A DNA stretch of 64,000 nucleotides from Propionispora sp. 2/2-37. GTDB taxonomy: Bacteria > Bacillota > Negativicutes > Propionisporales > Propionisporaceae. Under the pieces are notes generated by a model. It saw only the letters and a program-made list of their open reading frames with translations. It did not search any database and was not told where the DNA came from. Positions 54,337-63,731 of the stretch are shown piece by piece (position 1 is the stretch's first letter; each line of letters begins with the position of its first letter). The DNA is taken from the NCBI RefSeq assembly GCF_001298735.1, contig NZ_CYSP01000001.1, positions 1-64,000 of the forward strand, written 5' to 3'. The position numbers and the translations under genes were made by a program.

Positions 54337-55068
54337 ATGAACAGACTGATAGCTACTTTCTTCTTAGCGGCGTTCATCACCATACTTTCTCCGGCTATTC
54401 CTCGGGTTTATGCAAGTTCGCTAAATAATCAGATCTACGAAGCTATTATAGCAAACAGCAACAATTCAGATTTACAAACTTTACTGGCGATTCAGCAGTT
54501 ATTGCAGCAAGACAAGAAGCAGGACGCGCAAGCTTTGGTGAAAAAGGCTCTTGTTGAACGGGCAAGCAAGCTGGCCGCTGAAAATGGACTTATCGGTGGA
54601 AGTAATGCCCAAGCCTGGCAGAATGCATTACAAGAGCAAGTGGTACAGCATGTTGAAAAAAGGCTGGAACCTTATCAACAGGAAGTTACCCTCATCTCCA
54701 GACTACTGACGCAAAGCGGCTTATTACAGCCTTTGGCAGTCAGGGATAATGACGCTTTGACCGGAGCACCTGAGCAATATCAGAAGGTTTTAGAGATGAC
54801 AGCTACGGCTTATGCTCCCGGTGCTCTGGATAACGGGAAGTGGGATACCAAAACCTATATGGGGGGAACTGTGCATAAAGGAGTGGCGGCAGTTGATCCC
54901 AGGGTAATTCCCATGGGCAGTAAATTGTGGGTCGAAGGGTATGGCGAAGCGATTGCCGAGGATCAGGGAAGCGCAATAAAAGGAAACCGGATTGATTTAG
55001 CTTTCAACGACCGGCAGGAAGCGTTGGATTATGGCATTCAAAACAGAAAAGTGTATATACTGGACTAA
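54337..55068 (+). CDS. Secreted 3D-domain protein
   Basis: The 243-residue protein has a signal peptide (LIATFFLAAFITILSPAIPR, then VYASS), a helical middle region and a C-terminal 3D domain with three conserved Asp. Visible segments are TATAYAPGALDNGKW, GVAAVDPRVIPMGSKLWVEG, AEDQGSAIKGNRIDLAF. The fold is a double-psi barrel related to lytic transglycosylases such as MltA and to the Rpf/YabE/YocH group. It probably cleaves or binds peptidoglycan outside the cytoplasmic membrane. Its own terminator follows. Confidence 0.85.
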   Translation: MNRLIATFFLAAFITILSPAIPRVYASSLNNQIYEAIIANSNNSDLQTLLAIQQLLQQDKKQDAQALVKKALVERASKLAAENGLIGGSNAQAWQNALQEQVVQHVEKRLEPYQQEVTLISRLLTQSGLLQPLAVRDNDALTGAPEQYQKVLEMTATAYAPGALDNGKWDTKTYMGGTVHKGVAAVDPRVIPMGSKLWVEGYGEAIAEDQGSAIKGNRIDLAFNDRQEALDYGIQNRKVYILD

Positions 55069-55092
55069 CCGGATTTCCGGTTAGTTTTTTTT
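55065..55092 (+). terminator. Intrinsic terminator
   Basis: CTAACCGG/CCGGTTAG with a 4-base loop, overlapping the stop codon of the 3D-domain gene, followed by eight Ts. Confidence 0.93.
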
Positions 55093-55159
55093 ATACTATC
55101 TTTTTTGGCAAATACATATATTTTTGAGAGAATAGAATTGCATAAGGGGTACGGGTGAT

Positions 55160-55855
55160 ATGTTGAAAAGAGTAAATCTGATTTATGGAGTAGCTATGGT
55201 TGTTTTTATCAGTATTTTCTTTGGTATCGCAAGTTTTGAATATATGGACGAGAAAGAGCTGGCTGCAATCGATGACCAGGTAAAGGATGCACCGGCGGGG
55301 AAAGTTAATATAGTGATAAAAATAAACGAACGGGTGTTGGAAGTATACTCTGACGGACAGCTTCACAAAAAATACCGGATAGCTGTCGGCAAAAGCAAGA
55401 CGCCTACTCCCATTGGTGAATGGACGGTTGTCTGGAAGGATTACAACTGGGGAACTGGTTTTGGAACCCGCTGGATGGGACTGAATGTACCATGGGGAAT
55501 TTACGGAATTCACGGGACAAATAAGCCTTGGACTTTAGGACAATTTGCCAGTCACGGCTGTATTCGTATGCGAAATAAAGATGTGGAGGAACTGTTCGAA
55601 TGGGTGCCTATCGGAACGCCGGTACGAATTGAAGGACGGAAGATTAAAGTAACGCGTACCCTGAAGCATCAAATGGCTGGTGCTGATGTAGTTGTTTTGC
55701 AAATGAAGCTAAAGGAATTGGGCTACTACACGGAACGGGCAGACGGTATCTTTGGGCTAAAGACCGAAGAGGCTGTGAAAGCGTATCAACTTGAACACGG
55801 ATTGGAAGCAACAGGGGTAGTAGATAAACCTATGCTGGAGCGGTTAACCATCTGA
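55160..55855 (+). CDS. L,D-transpeptidase with peptidoglycan-binding domain
   Basis: The 231-residue protein has an N-terminal membrane anchor (LIYGVAMVVFISIFFGIA). A YkuD catalytic domain (about residues 50-160) has IHGTNKPWTLGQFASHGCIR, which includes the SHGCIRM catalytic Cys/His motif. A C-terminal PG_binding_1 domain follows (VVLQMKLKELGYYTERADGI, EEAVKAYQLEHGLEATG). It forms 3-3 crosslinks or attaches proteins to peptidoglycan. The nearby yunB and 3D-domain genes suggest a role in spore cortex or wall maturation. Confidence 0.92.
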   Translation: MLKRVNLIYGVAMVVFISIFFGIASFEYMDEKELAAIDDQVKDAPAGKVNIVIKINERVLEVYSDGQLHKKYRIAVGKSKTPTPIGEWTVVWKDYNWGTGFGTRWMGLNVPWGIYGIHGTNKPWTLGQFASHGCIRMRNKDVEELFEWVPIGTPVRIEGRKIKVTRTLKHQMAGADVVVLQMKLKELGYYTERADGIFGLKTEEAVKAYQLEHGLEATGVVDKPMLERLTI

Positions 55856-55903
55856 TTATCGTTATAGTATAAGCAGAAACGGGTAGTAAAGGGCAGGTAA
55901 AAT

Positions 55904-55932
55904 TTGCAATTTCCAGCCGGGTATGTTATAAT
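55904..55932 (+). promoter_or_regulatory. Predicted sigma-A promoter of tyrS
   Basis: TTGCAA (55904-55909), 17 bases, TATAAT (55927-55932). About 67 bases upstream of tyrS. No T-box sequence is present between promoter and gene. Confidence 0.8.
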
Positions 55933-55998
55933 GGCGGCTGAATCACGACATTTATTGCAGTGGATGCTGCATAATTAGTGCTTATGGGGGTAGAAAAT

Positions 55999-57210
55999 AT
56001 GTTGCCTGTTGAGCAGCAGCTTCGAATTATTAAACGTGGCGTCGCCGAAATATTGCCGGAACCTTTATTAATCGAAAAGCTAAAACGATCAATAAAAACC
56101 GGTGTGCCTTTAAAGATAAAATTGGGGCTAGACCCCACTGCACCGGATATTCATTTGGGGCATACAGTCGTTTTGCGTAAACTTAGACAGTTTCAAGACC
56201 TCGGTCATCACATAATAATTATTATAGGGGATTTTACCGGACGAATTGGTGATCCTTCAGGCAAGTCAGAAATGCGGAAACCATTGACCGAAGAAGAGGT
56301 AATGATTAATGCGCGGACATATCAGGAACAGATTTTTCGCATTTTAGATAAAGAAAAAACAGAGGTCGTTTTTAACAGTTCCTGGTTAGCGACTTTACAT
56401 TTTGCCGATGTTTTAAAATTGGCCGCCAAAACCACCGTAGCCCGTATGCTGGAGAGGGACGATTTTAGCAAGCGCTTTAAAGAAGGAAGGCCTATCAGCA
56501 TTCACGAATTTTTTTACCCTTTAATGCAGGGTTATGATTCAGTGGCTCTTCATGCTGATGTAGAATTCGGCGGTACTGATCAGAAGTTTAACCTCCTTAT
56601 GGGCAGGCAGTTACAGGAAGAGTACGGGCAGGAGCCGCAGGTAGCAGCCATGATGCCTATACTGGAAGGCCTGGACGGGGTCAATAAAATGAGTAAGAGC
56701 CTTGGTAATTATATTGGCATTAATGAATCGCCAAATGAGATTTACGGTAAAGCCATGTCCGTTCCTGACTCACTTATGCTGCGGTATTATGAATTGGTAA
56801 CCGATGTTGATTTGGATGAATTGGAATCCATTCGTCAGGGCTTTGAGAACAATACTCTTCATCCACGCGATCTCAAAATGCGTCTGGCGCATATTTTAGT
56901 TCGTCTGTATCATGGTGCGGAAGCTGCCGATGCAGCGCAAAATGAATTTATCCGGGTCTTTCAACAACGGGATTTGCCTTCAGATATTCCTGAATATGTT
57001 CTGCCGGACACTGAAGTGGTTTGGTTGCCTAAGCTGATGGTTACACTTGGTTTGGCCGCCAGCAATAGTGAAGCAAAGCGTGCCATTGTGGCCGGGGCAG
57101 TAAAAATAAATGGTGAAAAAATACTTAACCCCGACCAGCATATTGATATTACTAACGACATGATCATTCAAAATGGGAAAAGACGGTTTGCCAAACTGAA
57201 AATCGGCTGA
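55999..57210 (+). CDS. tyrS: Tyrosine-tRNA ligase
   Basis: The 403-residue class I synthetase of the TyrRS type has [18 protein letters not shown] with the HIGH-like HLGH near residue 50, [14 protein letters not shown], the tyrosine-binding [19 protein letters not shown], and KMSKS in [13 protein letters not shown] near 230. A C-terminal S4 RNA-binding domain is present ([15 protein letters not shown]). ATG 55999 after a GGGGG site gives the normal N-terminus. Confidence 0.96.
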   Translation: MLPVEQQLRIIKRGVAEILPEPLLIEKLKRSIKTGVPLKIKLGLDPTAPDIHLGHTVVLRKLRQFQDLGHHIIIIIGDFTGRIGDPSGKSEMRKPLTEEEVMINARTYQEQIFRILDKEKTEVVFNSSWLATLHFADVLKLAAKTTVARMLERDDFSKRFKEGRPISIHEFFYPLMQGYDSVALHADVEFGGTDQKFNLLMGRQLQEEYGQEPQVAAMMPILEGLDGVNKMSKSLGNYIGINESPNEIYGKAMSVPDSLMLRYYELVTDVDLDELESIRQGFENNTLHPRDLKMRLAHILVRLYHGAEAADAAQNEFIRVFQQRDLPSDIPEYVLPDTEVVWLPKLMVTLGLAASNSEAKRAIVAGAVKINGEKILNPDQHIDITNDMIIQNGKRRFAKLKIG

Positions 57211-57216
57211 GAAGAG

Positions 57217-57244
57217 AACCGCGCCAGATGGCGCGGTTTTTTAT
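57217..57244 (+). terminator. Intrinsic terminator after tyrS
   Basis: AACCGCGCC/GGCGCGGTT with an AGAT loop, then TTTTTT. Confidence 0.95.
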
Positions 57245-57318
57245 GCGGATGTAACGAAATGGCTGCCAAGACCATATACTAATTAAACCTAGCTATTCTA
57301 TTTCAGTAGGGAGAGAGA

Positions 57319-58008
57319 ATGATGAGGTTTTCTGTTCGGCGAAGGGCAAGAAGGCCTTTCTGGGTAGTTGGCATTCTTCTTGTCTGTCTGCTGGTTGTCT
57401 ATTGTTTTTGGACAATAGAAGAACATCTTAAGCCTACTTTGCTGGCTATTGCCGAGGCAAAAGCAACACAGATTGCCACCGAAGCAATTAACCGGGTCAT
57501 TGGTGAAAGCATCAGTAATCGTGATATTGATCCACAGGCTCTGGTGACGATTAAGGTGGATGACAGAGGGCGCGTAGTTTTGATTCAGCCTAATACAATT
57601 GAGTTTAACCGGTTGGCCGCCGATACTACCATGAAAGTTCAACGCTCATTACAAGAGATTTCTAAAGAAGAAATCGGCATACCTATCGGACAAATATTTG
57701 GCAGTCAGTTATTAGCCAGTATGGGGCCCAATATTACAGTCACCGTGATTCCGATCGGTACGGTACAAGTGAAAGTTATAGATAAATTTGAACAGGCCGG
57801 GATTAATCAGACACGCCATATGATTTATCTTTTGACGACAACACAAGTAAAAATTGTTGTGCCGCTGGTTAGTAAGAGTGTCGACGTCATGACGCAAGTA
57901 CCCATTTCCGAATATGTGGTTGTGGGAGAAGTGCCTGGAACATATGTTCAATTTCCCCTGCCGTTGTTGAATGATTTAGGTGGCAATACATCTTACGGAC
58001 ATGAATAA
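57319..58008 (+). CDS. yunB: Sporulation protein YunB
   Basis: The 229-residue protein has an N-terminal membrane helix (WVVGILLVCLLVVYCFW) and the YunB-type sequence: AKATQIATEAINRVIGE near residue 50, IGQIFGSQLLASMGPNI near 118, and ISEYVVVGEVPGTYVQ near the end. YunB is a sigma-E-dependent protein needed for normal spore formation in Bacillus; its mechanism is not known. Presence here is strong evidence that the organism sporulates. Confidence 0.9.
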   Translation: MMRFSVRRRARRPFWVVGILLVCLLVVYCFWTIEEHLKPTLLAIAEAKATQIATEAINRVIGESISNRDIDPQALVTIKVDDRGRVVLIQPNTIEFNRLAADTTMKVQRSLQEISKEEIGIPIGQIFGSQLLASMGPNITVTVIPIGTVQVKVIDKFEQAGINQTRHMIYLLTTTQVKIVVPLVSKSVDVMTQVPISEYVVVGEVPGTYVQFPLPLLNDLGGNTSYGHE

Positions 58009-58111
58009 TATTGAGATTTTTGGTTTATTTTTGCCGGGGCTTTGCCAAAATATCATACTTGTGTTAAAATAATCCCTGATTTATATTGTATGAAGGGGAG
58101 AATTTTCAGTT

Positions 58112-58846
58112 ATGTCAGGACACTCGAAATGGGCCAATATAAAGCATAAAAAAGGAAAAATGGATGCCATACGTGGGAAAATTACCACCAAAATCAGCCG
58201 GGAAATCACAGTTGCCGCCCGGATGGGCGGAGCCGATCCTACTGGCAATATGAGGTTGAAACTGGCTTTGCAAAAAGCAAGGGAAAATAATATACCGAAG
58301 GAAAATATCCAGCGTGCCATCCAAAAAGGTGTGGGAGCTTTAGATGGCAGCAATTATGAGGAACTGGTTTATGAAGGCTATGGCCCGGGGGGCGTAGCCA
58401 TTATGCTGGAAGTCATGACTGATAATCGTAACCGTACGGCTGCTGATATCCGGCATATTTTTTCAAAGAATGGCGGTAATTTAGGTGAAGCCGGCTGTGT
58501 AGCCTGGATGTTTAAGAAAAAGGGACTTTTTGTTATTGAAAATTCGGCCATTGATGAAGATACGTTAATGACCATTGCCCTGGAAGCCGGCGCGGAAGAT
58601 TTTAGAGCCGAAGACGATACAGTTGAGATTGTTACTGAACCGGAAGATTTTGAGAAAGTCCAGCAAGCCCTGGAGGAGCAGAATCTTTCCACCGTAATGG
58701 CACAAATACGGATGATTCCGGATACTTCGGTTTCCTTACAGGGAGAGGATGCGGAAAGACTCATTAAATTAGTGGAGACACTGGAGGAGCATGATGATGT
58801 TCAGGAAGTATACGGGAATTTTGATCTTCCGGAAGATATGGAATAA
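58112..58846 (+). CDS. yebC: YebC/PmpR-family protein
   Basis: The 244-residue protein starts SGHSKWANIKHKKGKMDA and contains KALQKAREN-type sequence (LALQKARENNIPKENIQRAI) and YEGYGPGGVAIMLEVMTDN, the family signature. YebC-type proteins act as transcription regulators or, as more recently shown for some, help ribosomes through proline-rich stretches. It is a single gene with its own terminator. Confidence 0.95.
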   Translation: MSGHSKWANIKHKKGKMDAIRGKITTKISREITVAARMGGADPTGNMRLKLALQKARENNIPKENIQRAIQKGVGALDGSNYEELVYEGYGPGGVAIMLEVMTDNRNRTAADIRHIFSKNGGNLGEAGCVAWMFKKKGLFVIENSAIDEDTLMTIALEAGAEDFRAEDDTVEIVTEPEDFEKVQQALEEQNLSTVMAQIRMIPDTSVSLQGEDAERLIKLVETLEEHDDVQEVYGNFDLPEDME

Positions 58847-58901
58847 GCATATTTTAATGCAGTTACAGATTGGTTAAAATTTGTTTATATAATGATTCAG
58901 C

Positions 58902-58947
58902 AAAAGCACGGGAGCACTGAGCATAGTGCCGGCCTGTGCTTTTTTTG
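58902..58947 (+). terminator. Intrinsic terminator after yebC
   Basis: AAAGCAC/GTGCTTT encloses an inner GCACT/AGTGC stem and runs into a T-run (TTTTTTT). Confidence 0.8.
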
Positions 58948-59096
58948 TATTGCAACTCTGTAAAGGGGTATTTTGGGGAACTTGCTATTTAAACAGATAA
59001 GCGGCTACAGGCTGAAAAGGAATATTGCCACAGGCAGTAAACATAATCTTTGAAACTGAATACAATATAATGATCATATACAGGGGGTGGCAAGTA

Positions 59097-59576
59097 GTGG
59101 AGTTGGAGAATTTTCTCCTTACATCTTGCCAGGGCAAACAGTTACATGATGTGTTACAGTTAATGCAAGTTGAAACGAATTATATGAATCAGATTTATCA
59201 GTTGATATATATTCTATTTGTAGATCCCCATGTAGCGAATAATGCGGAATTCCATGAATTTGTTCTGCACTATCATGCTTCGACACAACATCATATTACT
59301 GGTGCAGGGTTTGGTGAGGCCATGGACGTGGTTCAGGTATATCATTATGTTTTGTTGGAAAAATTGATGGATAATAAAGTGCTGGCGGCAGCGGAAGAAC
59401 TGGAGGAAGCCATTCTTCACTTGGAGTTGGCTATGGAAGACGTAAAAATTAAAGCCAATCCACAAATTATTTTATTAAATCAAAGTATTGAATTGTTGGA
59501 AGAAGTACAATTAAAAATCATTCAATATTTACAACAGTTGCTGGAAAAATCACGTCGATGCCATTGGAAAAATTAA
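59097..59576 (+). CDS. Helical protein of unknown function
   Basis: The protein has 159 residues from GTG 59097, which has a GGGGG site upstream; a longer frame from 59025 is less likely. It is largely helical and acidic: LLTSCQGKQLHDVLQLMQVE, then HASTQHHITGAG with clustered histidines, and a C-terminal coiled-coil-like segment (LNQSIELLEEVQLKIIQYLQ). No signal peptide or membrane helix. I do not recognise the family. The next gene is an HD-GYP protein, but each appears to have its own promoter. Confidence 0.65.
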   Translation: MELENFLLTSCQGKQLHDVLQLMQVETNYMNQIYQLIYILFVDPHVANNAEFHEFVLHYHASTQHHITGAGFGEAMDVVQVYHYVLLEKLMDNKVLAAAEELEEAILHLELAMEDVKIKANPQIILLNQSIELLEEVQLKIIQYLQQLLEKSRRCHWKN

Positions 59577-59638
59577 TGGATTCTGTTAGCATTCTTTGAC
59601 AGAAAAACCACCTTTATTGGTATTTAGGAAGGGAAATG

Positions 59639-59668
59639 TTGAGAATCGTAGAAGTTATGCTATACAAT
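59639..59668 (+). promoter_or_regulatory. Possible promoter of HD-GYP gene
   Basis: TTGAGA (59639-59644), 18 bases, TACAAT (59663-59668), about 40 bases before the HD-GYP start codon. Confidence 0.5.
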
Positions 59669-59709
59669 AGCTATTAATAGGGTTACTTTAATATAAGGGT
59701 GGTTTTCTT

Positions 59710-60780
59710 ATGTCTCAATACACAAAAAAACGCTATAATATTCATGATGTTGTTCCGGGAATGGAAATCGGCGAGACGGTATTGATGGAAAATGGGAAAA
59801 TTGCTTTAACCGAGGGGGTTATTTTAAATTTTAGTGCTATTGAACGTTTAAAATATTGGGGTGTTAACTCAGTCGTCATAAAAGAAGCGGCGGTTGCCGT
59901 CAGACAAGAAGATCCCATCAATTTACAGCGTAAGCATTTTTTTGGACAATATGACAAGGCCGTTGGCGGGATAAAAGATATGTTTCAAAATCTGCGCTAC
60001 TTTAAGGAGGTTCCGGTACAGCAATTTCAAGTTTTGGCAGACCAGATTGTTGAATCGATGGTTACTACGGTTGGCGTTGTGAATTCCCTGCTGATGACTC
60101 CGCGTAAGCAGGATTATACCTTTCATCATTCGGTTAATGTGGCGGTAATATCCGGCGTTTTGGGACAATGGCTGGGATATGGTTACACTGAGGTTAAAGA
60201 ATTGATTTTAGCCGGCTTACTGCATGATATCGGGAAAGCGCAAATTCCGTTGGCAATATTAAATAAACCGGGTAAATTATCGGCGGAAGAAATGACGGTT
60301 ATGCGTACGCACAGTACTTTGGGATATAACCTGATTAAAGAGATGCGGGAGATACCGATAGGTGTTTCTTATGCTGTTTTGCAGCATCATGAACGGATGG
60401 ACGGCAGCGGCTATCCTTTACAAATCAAGGGGGATAAAATCCATCCTTACGCCAGAATCATTGCCGTAGCGGATATTTATGACGCGATGACCTCCGACCG
60501 CGTCTATGTCAATAAAACGAGCCCCTTCTCCGTGGCAGAGATGCTGGTACAGGAAATGTTCAATAAACTTGATCCCAGTATTTGTACCCTGTTTTTGAAT
60601 AATGTTCGTGATTATTTTCTGGGCGGTATCGTTCAACTTAGTGACGGCCGCAGAGCGGAAGTTATTTATCTGGGACAAGTTGCTGCGGCGCGCCCGGTTG
60701 TCAGAACGGAGGAAGGAGAGTTTATTGATTTAGAAAAACGCAGGGATTTGGGCATATTAAGTTTAGAAAAAGAGAATTAG
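59710..60780 (+). CDS. HD-GYP domain c-di-GMP phosphodiesterase
   Basis: The 356-residue protein has an N-terminal domain of about 110 residues (a DUF3391-like position, VVPGMEIGETVLMENGKIAL). An HD-GYP domain follows: HHSVNVAVISGVLG, LLHDIGKAQIP (HD motif) near residue 175, MRTHSTLGYNLIKE, and the H-x-E-R-x-D-G-x-GYP motif HHERMDGSGYPLQIKGDKIH near 225. Domains with the intact GYP motif degrade c-di-GMP. There is no membrane segment. Confidence 0.93.
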   Translation: MSQYTKKRYNIHDVVPGMEIGETVLMENGKIALTEGVILNFSAIERLKYWGVNSVVIKEAAVAVRQEDPINLQRKHFFGQYDKAVGGIKDMFQNLRYFKEVPVQQFQVLADQIVESMVTTVGVVNSLLMTPRKQDYTFHHSVNVAVISGVLGQWLGYGYTEVKELILAGLLHDIGKAQIPLAILNKPGKLSAEEMTVMRTHSTLGYNLIKEMREIPIGVSYAVLQHHERMDGSGYPLQIKGDKIHPYARIIAVADIYDAMTSDRVYVNKTSPFSVAEMLVQEMFNKLDPSICTLFLNNVRDYFLGGIVQLSDGRRAEVIYLGQVAAARPVVRTEEGEFIDLEKRRDLGILSLEKEN

Positions 60781-60808
60781 CAAAAACGCCGTTGATCGGC
60801 GTTTTTGC
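60780..60808 (+). terminator. Intrinsic terminator after HD-GYP gene
   Basis: A perfect 12-bp stem GCAAAAACGCCG/CGGCGTTTTTGC with a 5-base loop, overlapping the end of the stop codon. Confidence 0.92.
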
Positions 60809-60823
60809 CTTTATAATGTTCTT

Positions 60824-60852
60824 TTGACGCCTCTGAATAAAGATGATATCAT
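60824..60852 (+). promoter_or_regulatory. Predicted promoter of folE2
   Basis: TTGACG (60824-60829), 17 bases, TATCAT (60847-60852), 60 bases upstream of the start codon. Confidence 0.65.
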
Positions 60853-60912
60853 TAGTAATTGTATAATGTGAGTTAAAAGTTGCCTGTACGAGACTTTTAG
60901 GAGTGGTTATGC

Positions 60913-61713
60913 ATGAAGGATATTCAAAAAACAGAGGACCAAAGGGGAATTGCTATACAGAAGGTAGGAGTCAGCGAAGTCCATTTGCCATTTTTAATTA
61001 AGACAAAATCCGGTGAATTACAGTCGGTATTGGCTAAAATCAGGCTTACCGTTGAATTGCCGCAAACCTTTAAGGGAACGCATATGAGCCGGTTTATTGA
61101 AATTTTGAGTGAATGGAGTCAGAAACCAGTAGCCAACCGGGAAATGGAATGTATTTTACATGATACGTTACAGCGGTTGGAAGCCGATAAAGCATATTTA
61201 GAAATTCGATTTAAGTATTTTCTTCAAAAGACGGCTCCGGTCAGCAGATTACGCAGCATGCTGGATTACGATTGCCTGTTTTTTGCCAATATGACCAGGG
61301 GAGAGAGTATCGATATTGCTATGGGGGTGTCAGTTCCTTTTACATCCCTTTGCCCCTGCAGTAAAGAAATAGCGGCATACGGGGCACATAATCAAAGGGG
61401 ACTTATGACGGTCAAGCTGAAGCAATCTGCCGGAAGGTTTATTTGGATAGAAGATCTGGTTGCTTTAATGGAAGCTCAGGGAAGCTGTCCTTTATTTCCA
61501 CTTTTAAAACGTGAAGACGAAAAATATGTAACGGAGCGTGCCTATGATAATCCTAAATTTGTGGAAGATGTCCTGCGGGATTTGGTTTTAGCCCTCAGGA
61601 GTATTGAAGATATAGAGTGGTTTGAGGTAGAATGTGAAAATTATGAATCCATACATAATCATAATGCCTATGCTAGTCATAGTGAAACGGTAACAAGCCG
61701 GCCGGAAGCTTAA
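60913..61713 (+). CDS. folE2: GTP cyclohydrolase I type IB (FolE2)
   Basis: The 266-residue tunnelling-fold enzyme has VPFTSLCPCSKEIAAYGAHN near residue 141, which holds the conserved Cys of the FolE2 active site, HNQRGLMTVKLK, and ECENYESIHNHNAYA near the C-terminus. It converts GTP to 7,8-dihydroneopterin triphosphate, the first step of folate and queuosine synthesis, and unlike FolE does not strictly need zinc. It is followed after 23 bases by the DNA methyltransferase, probably co-transcribed. Confidence 0.95.
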   Translation: MKDIQKTEDQRGIAIQKVGVSEVHLPFLIKTKSGELQSVLAKIRLTVELPQTFKGTHMSRFIEILSEWSQKPVANREMECILHDTLQRLEADKAYLEIRFKYFLQKTAPVSRLRSMLDYDCLFFANMTRGESIDIAMGVSVPFTSLCPCSKEIAAYGAHNQRGLMTVKLKQSAGRFIWIEDLVALMEAQGSCPLFPLLKREDEKYVTERAYDNPKFVEDVLRDLVLALRSIEDIEWFEVECENYESIHNHNAYASHSETVTSRPEA

Positions 61714-61736
61714 TTCAATGAAAGAGGTAAGCGCCA

Positions 61737-63689
61737 ATGAATTGGAAAATATTTTTGGCAGAATTTCACACAGTTGAAAGCTGGCTGTCGGACCGGAAGG
61801 TTAAGGAGGCTCAGAGGAAAATATTCGGAATTATTGCTATGATCTTAGCGGGATATTCTCAACCACAGAGCATTTTGCAACAAGTACTTGCCAGCGAGTT
61901 CCTGGCAGATATTTTTAGCGAAAAGCCTGTGTACGAAAAACCGGAATTTACTATGCCTGTTGAAATTGAGACCATTATATGGCGCTGGCTTGGCAGTTTA
62001 CCGCATAACGATGCAGTATTAGGCGAAATTTACGAAAGATTGTCACGGAAAAAACGTATTCAAGGTGTGTATTATACTCCCGGGAAAATTGTAGATTTCA
62101 TTATAGCCCATACGCTAGAGCAGTTTGATGTTATTGAGAATCCGGATATCAGAATACTGGATCCGGCATGTGGATGCGGTTTTTTTTTATTAAAGGCTTA
62201 CGATGTGCTATTTGAAAAGCTATCTCAAAACAGTGAGCTTCTTAATCAAAAGTTCCCTTTACGTGACTGGTCGCCAGAGGGCATTCACCGTCATATTTTA
62301 CAAAATAATTTGTGGGGATCGGATATTGATGAACAGGCGATTGAAATTGCCTGTATTGGCTTACAGCTAAAGCAGGTGAAAACCAGGAATATTGTTAATC
62401 ATCTTATTGTCTATGATAGCTTGCAGCGTCCGGAAGATGCTGAAAACTTGCCGTTAGCTGTCCGTCATTTTTGGGAGCAGCGCTATGAATGTGTGCTGGG
62501 AAATCCGCCCTATTTATCTTTTGGCCTGCGTGGTGCAAAGCAAATGAGTGCGGATTACCGGGCTTATTTACGACAGGCTTATCCGGAATCAGCCGAATAT
62601 AAGTTGAGTTATTATGTTTTATTTATGCAGCGAGGCATAGAACTGCTTTGCCCTAATGGGCGGCTGGGCTTTATTGTACCGGATAGCTTCTTGCTCGGAC
62701 GGTATTATTCAAAAATCCGGAAATACATCATGGAACATACATTGATAGAAATTCTGGCACATATTTCGACTACGGTGTTTAAGACGGCCATAACCGGGTA
62801 TGCCTGCATTTGTATACTCAAAGCGAACGACAATAAACAAAGGAGAGATAACCAGCTTATCAGTATCATGCAGGTAGATTCGTTGCGGCAATTGCCCGGT
62901 GCCGAGGCAGTATGCCAGTATGAGCAGAATTACTTTTCTTCACTTCCATATCAGCGTTTTCGGGTTTTTTTTGATTTAGAGATAAAACAGATCGTTGACC
63001 ATTTGGATCGTACCGGCATTTTGTTAGGTAATTTTGTTTCAGGACATACAGGAATTCGATCCATTTCTTGCCAGTCCGATATAATATCATCAAGGTGCTG
63101 CGGCCCAACCTGGCAGCGTGGCTTGATTTCCGGTTCCCAGGTTTGGCGTTACGGCATCAAGTATGGAGGACACTGGATCAATATTGATAAACAAAAACTT
63201 TATCAAGGCGGTTGGCGTTCCGATATCATAAGCCGGTCCAAGCTGCTGGTCCGCCAAACCGGGTATATGCTGACCGCTTGTATTGATGGAAATGGTTATT
63301 ACCATTTGAACAATATTCACAGTTTTGTTGCCCGTAATCATTCTGTTCATTTGGAGTATTTGCTAATGCTGTTAAATTCACGCCTTATGTCTTTTTATTA
63401 TCATGCTGTCAGCATGGAATATGGAAGGGCAATGGCGCAGACCGATATAGAAACCTTGGAAAAACTTCCGATTATTGTAAATTCAGCTGTTGATCAAAGT
63501 GCTCCGGAATTGGTAAGAACAATGATGGCTTGTGTAGAGAAAAAAATAGCGGGAAAGGATAATGTTGATAATAAGATAAAGGCTTTAGATGACTATTTTA
63601 ACCAAGTGGTGTACAAGGTATATGGATTAAGTGAGCGGGAAATTGCTATAGTTGAGCAGTACGAAGAACAGCTGCTTGTCAAAAAATAA
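61737..63689 (+). CDS. N6-adenine-type DNA methyltransferase (Eco57I-like), orphan
   Basis: The 650-residue class I methyltransferase of the N6_Mtase/Eco57I type has GVYYTPGKIVDFI near residues 110-122 (motif X), the SAM-binding ILDPACGCGFFLLKAYD at 140-156 (motif I), SDIDEQAIEIA near 195, and the catalytic NPPY at 256-259 (motif IV). The C-terminal half (about 400-620) resembles a TaqI-type target-recognition domain (RSKLLVRQTGYM, LMLLNSRLMSFYY). I see no nuclease motif in it and no restriction gene beside it; neighbours are housekeeping genes. It is likely a solitary epigenetic methylase or a type II methylase whose nuclease is lost. Confidence 0.9.
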   Translation: MNWKIFLAEFHTVESWLSDRKVKEAQRKIFGIIAMILAGYSQPQSILQQVLASEFLADIFSEKPVYEKPEFTMPVEIETIIWRWLGSLPHNDAVLGEIYERLSRKKRIQGVYYTPGKIVDFIIAHTLEQFDVIENPDIRILDPACGCGFFLLKAYDVLFEKLSQNSELLNQKFPLRDWSPEGIHRHILQNNLWGSDIDEQAIEIACIGLQLKQVKTRNIVNHLIVYDSLQRPEDAENLPLAVRHFWEQRYECVLGNPPYLSFGLRGAKQMSADYRAYLRQAYPESAEYKLSYYVLFMQRGIELLCPNGRLGFIVPDSFLLGRYYSKIRKYIMEHTLIEILAHISTTVFKTAITGYACICILKANDNKQRRDNQLISIMQVDSLRQLPGAEAVCQYEQNYFSSLPYQRFRVFFDLEIKQIVDHLDRTGILLGNFVSGHTGIRSISCQSDIISSRCCGPTWQRGLISGSQVWRYGIKYGGHWINIDKQKLYQGGWRSDIISRSKLLVRQTGYMLTACIDGNGYYHLNNIHSFVARNHSVHLEYLLMLLNSRLMSFYYHAVSMEYGRAMAQTDIETLEKLPIIVNSAVDQSAPELVRTMMACVEKKIAGKDNVDNKIKALDDYFNQVVYKVYGLSEREIAIVEQYEEQLLVKK

Positions 63690-63721
63690 TATAAACAGGG
63701 AAAGATTTCCCTGTTTATATT
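63688..63721. terminator. Bidirectional terminator between convergent genes
   Basis: A perfect 16-bp stem AATATAAACAGGGAAA/TTTCCCTGTTTATATT with a 2-base loop lies between the methyltransferase and the minus-strand repeat protein. Confidence 0.75.
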
Positions 63722-63731
63722 AGAATACTAC

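Noticed and set aside
61737..63689. BREX/PglX or Type IIG restriction-methylation enzyme
   Set aside because: Too short for PglX, no BREX partners, and no PD-D/ExK-like N-terminal nuclease region is visible.
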